Both the position numbers and the translations under genes were made by a program. This document shows, in pieces, positions 51,776-59,744 of a stretch of DNA of 64,000 nucleotides. Each line of letters opens with the position of its first letter. Position 1 is the first letter of the stretch. Where the stretch lies: assembly GCF_014699075.1 (NCBI RefSeq), contig NZ_JACXAB010000001.1, positions 124,001-188,000 on the forward strand. The letters run 5' to 3'. A model generated the notes under the pieces. The model did not search any database. It was given only the letters and a program-made list of their open reading frames with translations, and had not been told where the DNA came from. Origin of the DNA: Microvirga sp. Lineage in GTDB: Bacteria > Pseudomonadota > Alphaproteobacteria > Rhizobiales > Beijerinckiaceae.

Positions 51776-53620
51776 TTAAAACAGATCGTCGTCTTCTTCA
51801 GTCTCGTGCGCAGCCGCCGCATCCTCTTCGCCGAGGATCTCGGCTTCCGCGTCCTCGCCGGTCTTTTCCGCACGCTCGATCACGTTCACGATCTGCGCGC
51901 CGGGAAATTTCGAGAGCACCGCCTGCACAAGCGGATGGTTGGCCGCCCCCTCCTTGCGCTCGCGTTCGGCCGCGACCGCCTTTTCGTGCAGGGTCGGAGC
52001 GCCTTCCTCGGAGGAGAGCGCCACCATCCAGCGCTCGCCGGTCCATTGCTGGAGGGCGCGGGTGAGATCGTTGGCGATGGTGCGGCTGCCGGTCTCGGTG
52101 AGGCTGAGCTCGATGCGGCCCTCCTCGAAGCGCACGAGGCGCACGTCGCGCTCCAGCGCCGCCTTCAGGACGATCTCGCGCTTCTCACCGGCGAGCGCCA
52201 CCACGTCCTCGAAACGGCGCAGGCGCATGGTCGGCTCTGCCGGTGCAGGCTGAGCGCGCGGCTGCGGCTGAGCCTGCGAGGTCGCGAGCGCCATATTGCC
52301 GGAGGTCGCCGGGCCTGACGGCCGCGAAGGCGCGGGAGCCGGGCCGCCTGGGGTGAGCGGAGCGCCGTCCTTCAGGGCGCGCAGCGCCTCGTCGGGCGTC
52401 GGCAGGTCGGCCGCGTAAGCCAAGCGCACGAGCACCATCTCGGCAGCCGCGATCGGGCGGTTCGACGCCTGGACCTCGGGGATGCCCTTGAGCAGGATCT
52501 GCCAGGCGCGCGACAGGGTCCGGACCGAGAGCTTCCCGGCATAGTCCATGCCGCGGGTGCGCTCGATCTCCGAGAGAGCGGGATCCTTGGCGGCCTCCGC
52601 GATGAGCTTGAGGCGGGTGACGATGTGCGAGAAGGCCGCGAGGTCCGACAGGATCACGGCCGGGTCCGCACCGGCATCATATTGCGAGCGCAGTCCCTCG
52701 AAAGCTGCCGGCACGGCGCCGCGCATGATGGCCTCGAACAGATCGATGACCTGGCTGCGGTCGGCGAGCCCGAGCATGTCGCGCACCGTGTCGGGCGTGA
52801 CCACGCCGGCGCCGTGCGCAATGGCCTGATCCATCAGCGACAGGGAATCGCGCGCCGAGCCTTCGGCCGCGCGGGCAATCGCCGCGAGCGCCTCCTGGTC
52901 GGCCTGCACGCCTTCGGCATCGCAGATTCGGCCGAGATGAGCCACGAGCTTGTCGGCCTCGATGCGGCGCAGGTCGAAGCGCTGGCAGCGGGACAGGATC
53001 GTGACGGGCACTTTACGGATTTCGGTGGTGGCGAAGATGAACTTCGCGTGCGGCGGCGGCTCCTCCAGGGTCTTCAGGAAGGCGTTGAACGCCTTCTCCG
53101 ATAGCATGTGGACCTCGTCGATGATGTAGACCTTGTACCGGGCCGAGACCGGCGAGTAGCGGATGCCGTCGATGATCTGGCGAACGTCGTCGATGCCGGT
53201 ATGCGACGCCGCGTCCATCTCCAGCACGTCCACGTGCCGCGATTCCATGATGGCTTCGCAATGGACGCCGAGGTCCGGCATGTGGACCGTCGGAGCGCCG
53301 GAGCCGTCGGGCTTCTGATAGTTGAGGCCGCGGGCCAGGATACGGGCCGTGGTGGTCTTGCCGACGCCGCGGACGCCGGTGAGCATCCAGGCCTGCGGGA
53401 TGCGGCCGGTCTCGAAGGCGTTCGAGAGGGTGCGGACCATCGCCTCCTGGCCGATCAGGTCGTCGAAGGTGCGCGGGCGGTATTTGCGGGCAAGAACGCG
53501 GTAGGGCGAGGCCTTCGCTGCGGAAGCAGCCGCCGCCGGTGCTGGCGCGGCGGGGAAGCCCGGCAGGGCCGGCTCGTCGTTCAGGGGCGTGCCGGCTGTG
53601 GTATCGTCCATCGACTGCAA
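51776..53620 (-). CDS. dnaX: DNA polymerase III subunits gamma/tau
   Basis: The 614-aa clamp-loader ATPase has Walker A (GVRGVGKTTTARILA), the DEVHMLS box, and sensor 1 (FIFATTEIRKVPVTILSRC). A C-terminal tau region with a Pro/Ala-rich linker and acidic end follows. The four-cysteine zinc module of E. coli DnaX is mostly lost (only one Cys is seen around residue 125), as in other alphaproteobacteria. The SRP RNA gene ends 20 bp upstream. Confidence 0.97.
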   Translation of the reverse strand: MQSMDDTTAGTPLNDEPALPGFPAAPAPAAAASAAKASPYRVLARKYRPRTFDDLIGQEAMVRTLSNAFETGRIPQAWMLTGVRGVGKTTTARILARGLNYQKPDGSGAPTVHMPDLGVHCEAIMESRHVDVLEMDAASHTGIDDVRQIIDGIRYSPVSARYKVYIIDEVHMLSEKAFNAFLKTLEEPPPHAKFIFATTEIRKVPVTILSRCQRFDLRRIEADKLVAHLGRICDAEGVQADQEALAAIARAAEGSARDSLSLMDQAIAHGAGVVTPDTVRDMLGLADRSQVIDLFEAIMRGAVPAAFEGLRSQYDAGADPAVILSDLAAFSHIVTRLKLIAEAAKDPALSEIERTRGMDYAGKLSVRTLSRAWQILLKGIPEVQASNRPIAAAEMVLVRLAYAADLPTPDEALRALKDGAPLTPGGPAPAPSRPSGPATSGNMALATSQAQPQPRAQPAPAEPTMRLRRFEDVVALAGEKREIVLKAALERDVRLVRFEEGRIELSLTETGSRTIANDLTRALQQWTGERWMVALSSEEGAPTLHEKAVAAERERKEGAANHPLVQAVLSKFPGAQIVNVIERAEKTGEDAEAEILGEEDAAAAHETEEDDDLF

Positions 53621-53640
53621 GGCTTTGGAGAAACTTGTAC

Positions 53641-53740
53641 GGTGGGAGGCTGGACGAAGACCCGTTCGGTCTCGTTAGGGCTGCTTCCTTCCGGACCTGA
53701 CCCGGTTGGCGAGTGAGACGTCCCTCGCCAACCTCCCACC
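53641..53740 (-). ncRNA. ffs: Signal recognition particle RNA (4.5S-type)
   Basis: On the minus strand the universal SRP core is present (GGTCAGGTCCGGAAGGAAGC). It lies inside a long hairpin whose ends pair perfectly (GGTGGGAGG at the 5' end, CCTCCCACC at the 3' end, about 100 nt). It binds Ffh to target membrane proteins. The ffs-dnaX order is conserved in this group. Confidence 0.95.
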
Positions 53741-53855
53741 GGCTATATGAGGGCATCGTTCCCGAAACGCAAGTTGGAAACAGTTATCCAGAGGCCGTCA
53801 TCCCGGGGCTGCGTCAGCAGAACCCGGGATCGCTGGAGGAGTGTGGCTCCCTTCA

Positions 53856-54017
53856 CCTCTCCCAGTGGGAGAGGTCGCGCCTTCAGGCGCAGGTGAGGGG
53901 TTACGCCATACCCGGAAAGACCTGTAACCCCTCACCCCACCCCTCTCCCTCAGGGAGAGGGAGACCCGCGCCCTATCCTACAAACGATCCCGGATCGGCT
54001 GCGCCGTCCGGGATGAC
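53856..54017. repeat. Composite of palindromic repeats upstream of the HIT gene
   Basis: Several dyads are packed together. They are CCTCTCCC/GGGAGAGG (53856-53874), GGTGAGGGGTTAC (53892-53904) with its exact complement at 53924-53936, and a 10-bp stem CCCTCTCCCT/AGGGAGAGGG (53941-53961). The last is a CGATCCCGGATCGGCT... unit (53985-54017) that also occurs at 55615-55647. The 53741-54063 gap otherwise has nothing I can identify. Confidence 0.8.
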
Positions 54018-54063
54018 AAATCCTGAGGCTGACAGGATGCCGCGGGCTCGGTTACATAGCCTC

Positions 54064-54474
54064 ATGACATTCCAGCTCGATTCCCGGCTCGACGCCGACA
54101 CGATCCCGGTCGGCGACCTCGCCCTCTCGTCGGTTCTGCTGCTGAACGACGCACGTTTTCCCTGGTTCGTCCTAGTGCCCCGCATCGCGGGGGTGAGCGA
54201 GCTGACGGACCTGTCCGAGGAGCAATCCGCCCAGCTGATGCAGGAGATCCGCATCGCCACGGGGGTGATGCTGGAGCTCTCGAAACCCGACAAGGTGAAT
54301 GTGGGCGCGCTCGGCAACATCGTCGCGCAGCTTCATGTTCATGTGATCGGACGCTTCCGCTCCGATCCGGCCTGGCCCGGTCCCGTCTGGGGGCACGGCA
54401 CCCGGACCCCTTACCCTCCCCACGCGGCTTCTGCCCTCATCGAGCGTGCCGCCACTCTTTTCGCGGCGGCCTGA
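54064..54474 (+). CDS. HIT domain protein
   Basis: The 136-aa protein has the histidine-triad segment QLHVHVIGRFRSDPAWPGPV. The third histidine position is Ile, as in a bacterial subfamily with the same DPAWPGPVWG continuation. It is likely a nucleotide hydrolase or transferase. It lies 3 bp before nudC, a second nucleotide hydrolase, so the two form an operon. Confidence 0.9.
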   Translation: MTFQLDSRLDADTIPVGDLALSSVLLLNDARFPWFVLVPRIAGVSELTDLSEEQSAQLMQEIRIATGVMLELSKPDKVNVGALGNIVAQLHVHVIGRFRSDPAWPGPVWGHGTRTPYPPHAASALIERAATLFAAA

Positions 54475-54477
54475 CCC

Positions 54478-55380
54478 ATGATCCGACCCATCGCCTACAT
54501 CACGAACCCGCTCGTCCGCCACAGCGCGGAGCGGGACCCGGAGGCGATCGCCAACGCCGTGGCCAATCCCTGGACAGCCATGGTCGTCCTGGCCGGCGAC
54601 CTGCCCGTCCTGCGGACCGGCGAGCCGGGAACGTGCCTCCTGAGTGCCGAGATCCTGGGGCGCCTTCCCGCCCACCAGGAGCAGGTGTTTCTCGGCACGC
54701 TCAACGACCGCCCCGTTGTGGCGACCCTGGTCGCCCCGGAGGCGGCCGAGCTGTTTCAGGACGACCCGGTCTTCACGGCCGTCGACCTGCGATCCATCGC
54801 GGTGCGCGGCCTCGTGCCGGCGGAGGAGCTTGGGATGCTCGCCATGGCGAAGTCGATGCTCGACTGGCACCGCCGCCACCGCTTCTGCGCCAATTGCGGT
54901 GCGCCGACGCAAGCGGCCCAGGCCGGTTTCCGGCGCGATTGCGCGGCCTGCGGGGCCCAGCATTTCCCGCGCACCGATCCGGTCGTCATCATGCTCGTGA
55001 CCCGCGGCGACAAGTGCCTGATGGGCCGCCAGCCGCGCTTTCCGGAAAAGATGTATTCCTGCCTCGCCGGCTTCCTGGAGCCTGGCGAGACCATCGAGGA
55101 CGCGGTGCGCCGGGAGACCTTCGAGGAGGCCGGCATCCGGGTGGGTGCCGTGCGCTATCTCGCCTCCCAGCCCTGGCCCTTCCCGTCGAACGTCATGATC
55201 GGCTGCATTGGGGAAGCGCTCAACGACGACATCGCCTTCGACGGCGAGGAGCTCGAGGACGCCCGCTGGTTCACCAAGGACGACATCCGGCGCATGCTGG
55301 AAGGCGCCCACGAGGAATTCCTGGCGCCGGCTCCGATTGCCATTGCGCACCACCTCATTCGGGAGTGGGTGAAGGAGTAG
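54478..55380 (+). CDS. nudC: NAD+ diphosphatase / RNA decapping hydrolase NudC
   Basis: The 300-aa protein has an N-terminal domain, a four-cysteine zinc ribbon (CANCG ... CAACG), and a Nudix box (GFLEPGETIEDAVRRETFEE). The downstream SQPWPFPSNVMIG motif is diagnostic for NudC. It cleaves NADH and removes NAD caps from RNA. It is coupled to the HIT gene. Confidence 0.96.
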   Translation: MIRPIAYITNPLVRHSAERDPEAIANAVANPWTAMVVLAGDLPVLRTGEPGTCLLSAEILGRLPAHQEQVFLGTLNDRPVVATLVAPEAAELFQDDPVFTAVDLRSIAVRGLVPAEELGMLAMAKSMLDWHRRHRFCANCGAPTQAAQAGFRRDCAACGAQHFPRTDPVVIMLVTRGDKCLMGRQPRFPEKMYSCLAGFLEPGETIEDAVRRETFEEAGIRVGAVRYLASQPWPFPSNVMIGCIGEALNDDIAFDGEELEDARWFTKDDIRRMLEGAHEEFLAPAPIAIAHHLIREWVKE

Positions 55381-55400
55381 AGCCAGCTCTCACGATGGTA

Positions 55401-55660
55401 CGTCATCCCGGACGGAGCGTGAGCGAAGATCCGGGGTCGCGGGCAGGATAAGGTGTTGGATCCTCACCGGTGTCATCCCCGCGCAGGCGGGGATCCATCA
55501 CCGCTGACGCCTCAAGAAGAGCGAACCGCGTTGCGCCTCGTTCTGCACCGTCGGCGGTTATGGATCCCGGGCTCTGCTGCGCAGCCCCGGGATGACAGGG
55601 CTTTACTCGTCATCCGATCCCGGATCGGCTCTGCCATCCGGGATGACCCACTTGATGTCT
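55401..55660. repeat. Cluster of short palindromic repeats
   Basis: At least three CGTCATCCCGG-type units are present, including one at 55615-55647 that matches 53985-54017. They sit in a 1,064-bp gene-free gap (55381-56444) after nudC. They resemble REP/BIME elements. Confidence 0.75.
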
Positions 55661-55679
55661 CTGTCAAAGAGCCAGCACC

Positions 55680-56010
55680 TTGGGGCCCGCAGCGGGTGCT
55701 GCGAGCCTGAAGGTTGATCGAGGGTGGCGCGACGGGCAGCCCGGCTCGATGTGTGTTGGTGAAATGGAAGAGCCGAGGTGCCTCTTCGCGCACGGCTTCT
55801 TTAGGCGTTCAAGCGATGCCAGCCCGGTGACCGCTCAAGGCGGGGCCCGCCTGCTCAGCGGGGGCCTTGAACCGATTCCGACCACCGGCACGCAGCCTGG
55901 GCCTCCCGTCGCACAGGTTTGCGAAACCTCTGCACGGGACCGTGCCTGCTCCCACACTGCGACGCCTCGCGAGCGCGCCCCTCACAGGAACAGGTCTACG
56001 CAACCTTATA
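55680..56010. ncRNA. Candidate structured non-coding RNA (unidentified)
   Basis: This block has no credible gene but a dense set of nested dyads. CCGGTG (55824) pairs with CACCGG (55883), and CAAGGC with GCCTTG just inside. AGGCGGG-G-CCCGCCT is an apical stem at 55838-55852, AGGTTT-GCG-AAACCT a hairpin at 55915-55929, and GATCGAG a stem earlier. It differs from the flanking REP-type repeats. The CCTTGAACC and GCAGCCTG pieces on the plus strand loosely recall 6S RNA. I could not assign it or decide the strand. Confidence 0.35.
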
Positions 56011-56059
56011 GCCGAGCTTAGAGCAACAATCAAGAACAAAATAAGAACATTGATCCTTC

Positions 56060-56290
56060 CACCTGCTGTCATCCCCGCGCCGTCATGGCCGGGCTTGTCC
56101 CGACCATCCACGTCTTTGCCACCCACCCTCTCCATCCTCATCCTGAGGAGCAGACGCAGTCTGCGTCTCGAAGGAGGCTCCAGAGAGCACTGGATGATCC
56201 TTCGAGACGGTCGCTGCGCGACCTCCTCAGGATGAGGCAGGAGCGGTGGACAGCAAAGACGTGGATCCCCGGACCAAGTCCGGGGATGAC
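56060..56290. repeat. Cluster of palindromic repeats
   Basis: Includes a CCTCATCCTGAGGAGCAGAC unit near 56136 shared with 50715, and a partner dyad CCTCCTCAGGATGAGG near 56222. A CCCCGGACC/GGTCCGGGG-type dyad lies near 56270. The rest of the gap to 56444 shows nothing further. Confidence 0.7.
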
Positions 56291-56444
56291 GGAGAGGGTG
56301 TTGGAACCGGGGAGTGTCAGAACCCCAAGAGTGTCATTCCCGGCCGGAGCGTAGCTGAGTGGAAGGGGATCCAGAGCGTTGGGCGTGAGGATGGATCTCC
56401 TTCCCGCACTTCATGCGCTGGGGGTGACGCGCGTCGAGGACAAA

Positions 56445-56978
56445 TCAACCCTCCGGGGGCAGCTCGAACCGATACGCAACCTCGGTGACCATCTGACCGC
56501 GTAGGTCGAAGGACTGCTCAGCTCCGGATGTGCCGCCCAGAGATTCATAGAAGTGGCGGGCAGGCAGGTTGTCCTTCAGGACCCACAGGGCGACCGAGCG
56601 GATGCCGTGGGCGGCGAGGTGATCGAAGACGCCGGCCATGAGCCTGCGACCGATGCCCTGCCGCTTGACCTTGTCGAGCAGGTAGATGGCATAGATCTCG
56701 GCATCGGTCCCGAGAAGATCGACACCCTGGCCGCGGATCGGCCCGCCTCGGATGAACCCGACGATCTCGCCGTCATCGGCTTCAGCCACGAGGAGCCTGG
56801 CCCTGGGCTCCGGCTCGGCCAGAGCCCGTTGCCATAACTGGACCCGCTCCTCGACGGAGAGACCCGCGAGGGCCTCCGGTGAGAGGAAGCTCTTGTAGGA
56901 TTCGCGCCAGCCCTGGACGTGGGCCCTGGCAATGCCTTCCACGTCAGCCTCAACGGCATCGCGGATGCGGATCGTCAC
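56445..56978 (-). CDS. GNAT family N-acetyltransferase
   Basis: The 177-aa protein has the GNAT core with an acetyl-CoA loop (LLDKVKRQGIGRRLMAGVFD) and the closing NLPARHFYESLGG. The substrate is unknown; the class is often annotated as peptide or amino-acid acetyltransferase. Its ATG overlaps the pheA stop by 4 bp. Confidence 0.9.
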   Translation of the reverse strand: MTIRIRDAVEADVEGIARAHVQGWRESYKSFLSPEALAGLSVEERVQLWQRALAEPEPRARLLVAEADDGEIVGFIRGGPIRGQGVDLLGTDAEIYAIYLLDKVKRQGIGRRLMAGVFDHLAAHGIRSVALWVLKDNLPARHFYESLGGTSGAEQSFDLRGQMVTEVAYRFELPPEG

Positions 56979-57829
56979 TCCGCCGCTTCCTTGATCTTCT
57001 CCCGGAACGGATCGGCCGGGTAGACACCCAAAATCCGCAGCTCACGGGAGAAGAATTCCAGCTCCTCGAGCGCTCGCTTGAGGTTGGCGTCCTCCGGGTG
57101 ACCGTCCACCTCGGCGTAGAACTGCGTGGCCAGGAACTCGCCTTCGAGCATGTAGCTCTCGAGCTTCGTCATGTTGATGCCGTTGGTGGCGAAGCCCCCG
57201 AGCGCCTTGTAGAGAGCCGCCGGCAGGTTGCGGACGCGGAACACGAAGGACGTGACCGTCGGGCCCTCGCTGGCCGGAGCCCATTGCGGCGTTTTCGACA
57301 GGATGACAAAGCGGGTGGTGTTGTGAGCCTCGTCCTCCACGTTCTCGGCCAGGATCTTGAGGCCGTAGATGTCGGCCGCCATTCGGGGCGACAGCGACGC
57401 CCGGGTCGGGTCCTTCCATTCCGCCACCTCGCGGGCAGAGCCTGCGGTGTCGCCGGCCACATGCGCTTTTAAGCCCAGCTTGCGGATGATTTTGCGGCAC
57501 TGGCCGAGCGCATGGACGTGGCTGTAGACGTCCTTGATGGTGCCGAGATTGGCATCCGGGACGGCCATCAGGTGAAAATGGATCGGCAGGAAATGCTCGC
57601 CGACGATGTGCAGACCCGAGGTCGGCAGCAGATGGTGGATGTCGGCCACGCGGCCCGCAATCGAGTTCTCGATCGGGATCATGGCGAGGCTCGCCGGACC
57701 CTCGTTCACGGCAGCGAAAGCGTCCTCGAAGGTCGGGCATGGCAGCGCCTCCCAGTCGGGACGGGCTTGCGCGCAGGCGGTGTGGGAATTGGCGCCCAAT
57801 TCGCCCTGGAACGAAATCAACTTGCTCAT
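56975..57829 (-). CDS. pheA: Prephenate dehydratase
   Basis: Converts prephenate to phenylpyruvate for phenylalanine synthesis. The 284-aa protein is the monofunctional form: a dehydratase domain with the catalytic Thr in [12 protein letters not shown], then a C-terminal ACT domain ([20 protein letters not shown]) for feedback control by phenylalanine. Translation is coupled to kdsB upstream and the GNAT gene downstream by ATGA overlaps. Confidence 0.96.
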   Translation of the reverse strand: MSKLISFQGELGANSHTACAQARPDWEALPCPTFEDAFAAVNEGPASLAMIPIENSIAGRVADIHHLLPTSGLHIVGEHFLPIHFHLMAVPDANLGTIKDVYSHVHALGQCRKIIRKLGLKAHVAGDTAGSAREVAEWKDPTRASLSPRMAADIYGLKILAENVEDEAHNTTRFVILSKTPQWAPASEGPTVTSFVFRVRNLPAALYKALGGFATNGINMTKLESYMLEGEFLATQFYAEVDGHPEDANLKRALEELEFFSRELRILGVYPADPFREKIKEAAE

Positions 57830-58569
57830 GATTGCCTCCGCGCCGCGATGATCTCACGCGCTCTGTCCAGATCGTGGGGAGTATCGACGCCCAGCGGCAC
57901 GTCGTCGACGACAACGGCATCGATGCGCATGCCGGCTTCGAGCGCGCGCAGCTGCTCCAGCTTCTCGCGCAGCTCCAGGGGTGACGGCTTCAGGCCGACG
58001 AAACGCTGCAGCGCCTTGCGGCGGTAGGCGTAGAGACCGATGTGATGATAGAGCGGCCCGTCACCATAGGGCGCGGTCGCCCGGGTGAAGTAGAGCGCGC
58101 GGAAGCGGCCCGGGGAGATCTGGCTTCCCACCATCTTCACCACATTGGGATTGGTCCTCTCCTCCTCGCGCCCGATAACCGCCACCAGGGTCGCAAGATC
58201 GACTTGCGGATCCGAGAGCGGGGTGATCGAAGCGGCAATCGCCCGGGGATCGACGGTCGGCAGGTCCCCCTGCACGTTCACGATCACGTCGTGCCGCCCG
58301 TCCGGGTCGAGCTTTTCCACAGCCTCGAAGATGCGGTCGGACCCGGAGGCATGGTCGGCCCGCGTCATGACCGCATGGCCACCCGCCCGCGTCACGGCTT
58401 CGGCGATCTCGGGCGCATCGGTAGCGACCGCCACGGGTCCGATCCCTGCTTCCATGGCCCGGCGCCACACATGGACAATCATGGGCTCCCCCGCGATGTC
58501 GGCGAGCGGCTTGTTGGGCAGGCGCATTGCGGCCATACGGGCCGGGATGAGGACGAGAGGGTCGGACAT
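57826..58569 (-). CDS. kdsB: 3-deoxy-manno-octulosonate cytidylyltransferase
   Basis: Activates KDO with CTP for lipopolysaccharide core synthesis. The 247-aa protein has the nucleotidyltransferase start ([16 protein letters not shown]), [10 protein letters not shown], and a C-terminal [12 protein letters not shown]. It is the first gene of kdsB-pheA-GNAT. The 58570-58860 gap upstream holds its promoter; no motif was recognised. Confidence 0.96.
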   Translation of the reverse strand: MSDPLVLIPARMAAMRLPNKPLADIAGEPMIVHVWRRAMEAGIGPVAVATDAPEIAEAVTRAGGHAVMTRADHASGSDRIFEAVEKLDPDGRHDVIVNVQGDLPTVDPRAIAASITPLSDPQVDLATLVAVIGREEERTNPNVVKMVGSQISPGRFRALYFTRATAPYGDGPLYHHIGLYAYRRKALQRFVGLKPSPLELREKLEQLRALEAGMRIDAVVVDDVPLGVDTPHDLDRAREIIAARRQS

Positions 58570-58860
58570 GGCGCGATCTTCAAGGCAGAGGGGTCTTCAA
58601 GGGCTGGGGCTTGAGCGTCCTTAGCAAGGCGCGCCCTGTTTGTCATGACCGTGTGCGGCACTCTATCCAGGGACCTCGAGGCACCCTGAATTCGTTGCAA
58701 CCCCGAACTGCGACCACGAGAACGGCGAAAACCTCCGGAAACCCCATTGTCAAACCCCCATGACAACGGCTAAGCAACGCCCCGACGCGGGCACCCGCCT
58801 GCGGATCCTTTCTGCTGCGCTGGTTTCGCCGCTTTTACGAAGGCGAGGAGAGCCTCACTC

Positions 58861-59478
58861 ATGAATATCGAGACCAATAAGATCGCAGGCGCCGTTTTCG
58901 CCTCGCTTCTTTTCGTGGTCGGCGTCAATGTCATCGCCGGCGGCCTGTTTTCTCCCCATAAGCCCGCCGTTCCAGGCTATGACCTCCCGGCACCGGATGA
59001 AGGCGCGACCGCCGATGCGGGCGCCGCCGCTCCGGCCGAGCCGCTTCCCATTCTTCTCGCCAGCGCCGACGTCGCCAAGGGTCAGGCTGCGGCCAAGAAG
59101 TGTGCTTCCTGCCACACCTTCGAGGAGGGCGGACCCAACAAGGTCGGCCCAAACCTTCATGGCGTGGTCGGCCGTGCTCTCGCGTCTCACGCGGGCTTCA
59201 ACTACTCGGGCGCCCTCAAGGGCAAGGGCGGCGATTGGAATTACGAGGCTCTGAACGCCTTCATCCAGAACCCCAAGCAGGCCGTCCCCGGCACCATCAT
59301 GGCCTTCGCGGGCATCGCCCAGGCCAAGGAGCGGGCCGATCTCATCGCCTATCTGAAGTCGGTCTCCCCCGCGGCTCCTCCGCTCCCTGAGGCCTCCGCC
59401 GCTGCGGCTCCGGCCAATGCGGCCGCCCCTGCGGCGCCCGCTGCAGGAGGAACTCCTGCCGCTCCGGCAGCCCAGTAA
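58861..59478 (+). CDS. Membrane-anchored class I cytochrome c (CycM-like)
   Basis: The 205-aa protein has an uncleaved N-terminal anchor (about 8-30), an Ala/Pro-rich linker, and a cytochrome c domain. The heme motif is CASCH and the distal methionine lies in GTIMAFAGI. A Pro/Ala tail of about 35 residues follows. It resembles cytochrome c552/CycM, which passes electrons from the bc1 complex to terminal oxidases. The gene stands alone. Confidence 0.92.
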   Translation: MNIETNKIAGAVFASLLFVVGVNVIAGGLFSPHKPAVPGYDLPAPDEGATADAGAAAPAEPLPILLASADVAKGQAAAKKCASCHTFEEGGPNKVGPNLHGVVGRALASHAGFNYSGALKGKGGDWNYEALNAFIQNPKQAVPGTIMAFAGIAQAKERADLIAYLKSVSPAAPPLPEASAAAAPANAAAPAAPAAGGTPAAPAAQ

Positions 59479-59502
59479 GACACCCCCCTCTCACATTTCC
59501 GA

Positions 59503-59530
59503 AAGCCGGGCCGAAAAGCCCGGCTTTTTC
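59503..59530 (+). terminator. Rho-independent terminator after cytochrome c gene
   Basis: AAGCCGGGC / GCCCGGCTT stem (6-nt loop) followed by TTTCTTTT. Confidence 0.88.
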
Positions 59531-59598
59531 TTTTGAGCCGCCTCTCCTTTCAGGCGTTGTCCCTTGCGCTCGCTCCACAGCGCCCAAAAATGTAGCTA

Positions 59599-59711
59599 GC
59601 GCATCGGACGGAAAAGTGGGATCCGGTTTTCCGCTCCGAACGATGCGCCAGTATAAAGAAGAAGCATCGGATTGATCCCAAAAGTGCAGTTCCACTTTTG
59701 GGTCCGATGCT
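59599..59711. repeat. Dispersed two-hairpin palindromic repeat, copy 3
   Basis: Hairpin one spans 59599-59648 (gcgcatcg ... cgatgcgc) and hairpin two 59663-59711 (AGCATCGG ... CCGATGCT). Order and spacing match the copy at 11154. It lies in the gap before the binding-protein operon. Confidence 0.88.
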
Positions 59712-59744
59712 TGGACAGACGCCTCACATCCTAGGAGACGCCGT

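Noticed and set aside
53852-54020. CRISPR-like array of repeats near 53.9 kb
   Set aside because: Repeats are inverted dyads of unequal length without regular spacers, and no cas genes are present.
55512-56488. Several open frames in the repeat-rich gap after nudC
   Set aside because: They translate palindromic repeats and the structured block, are Pro/Arg/Ser-rich, and lack start signals.
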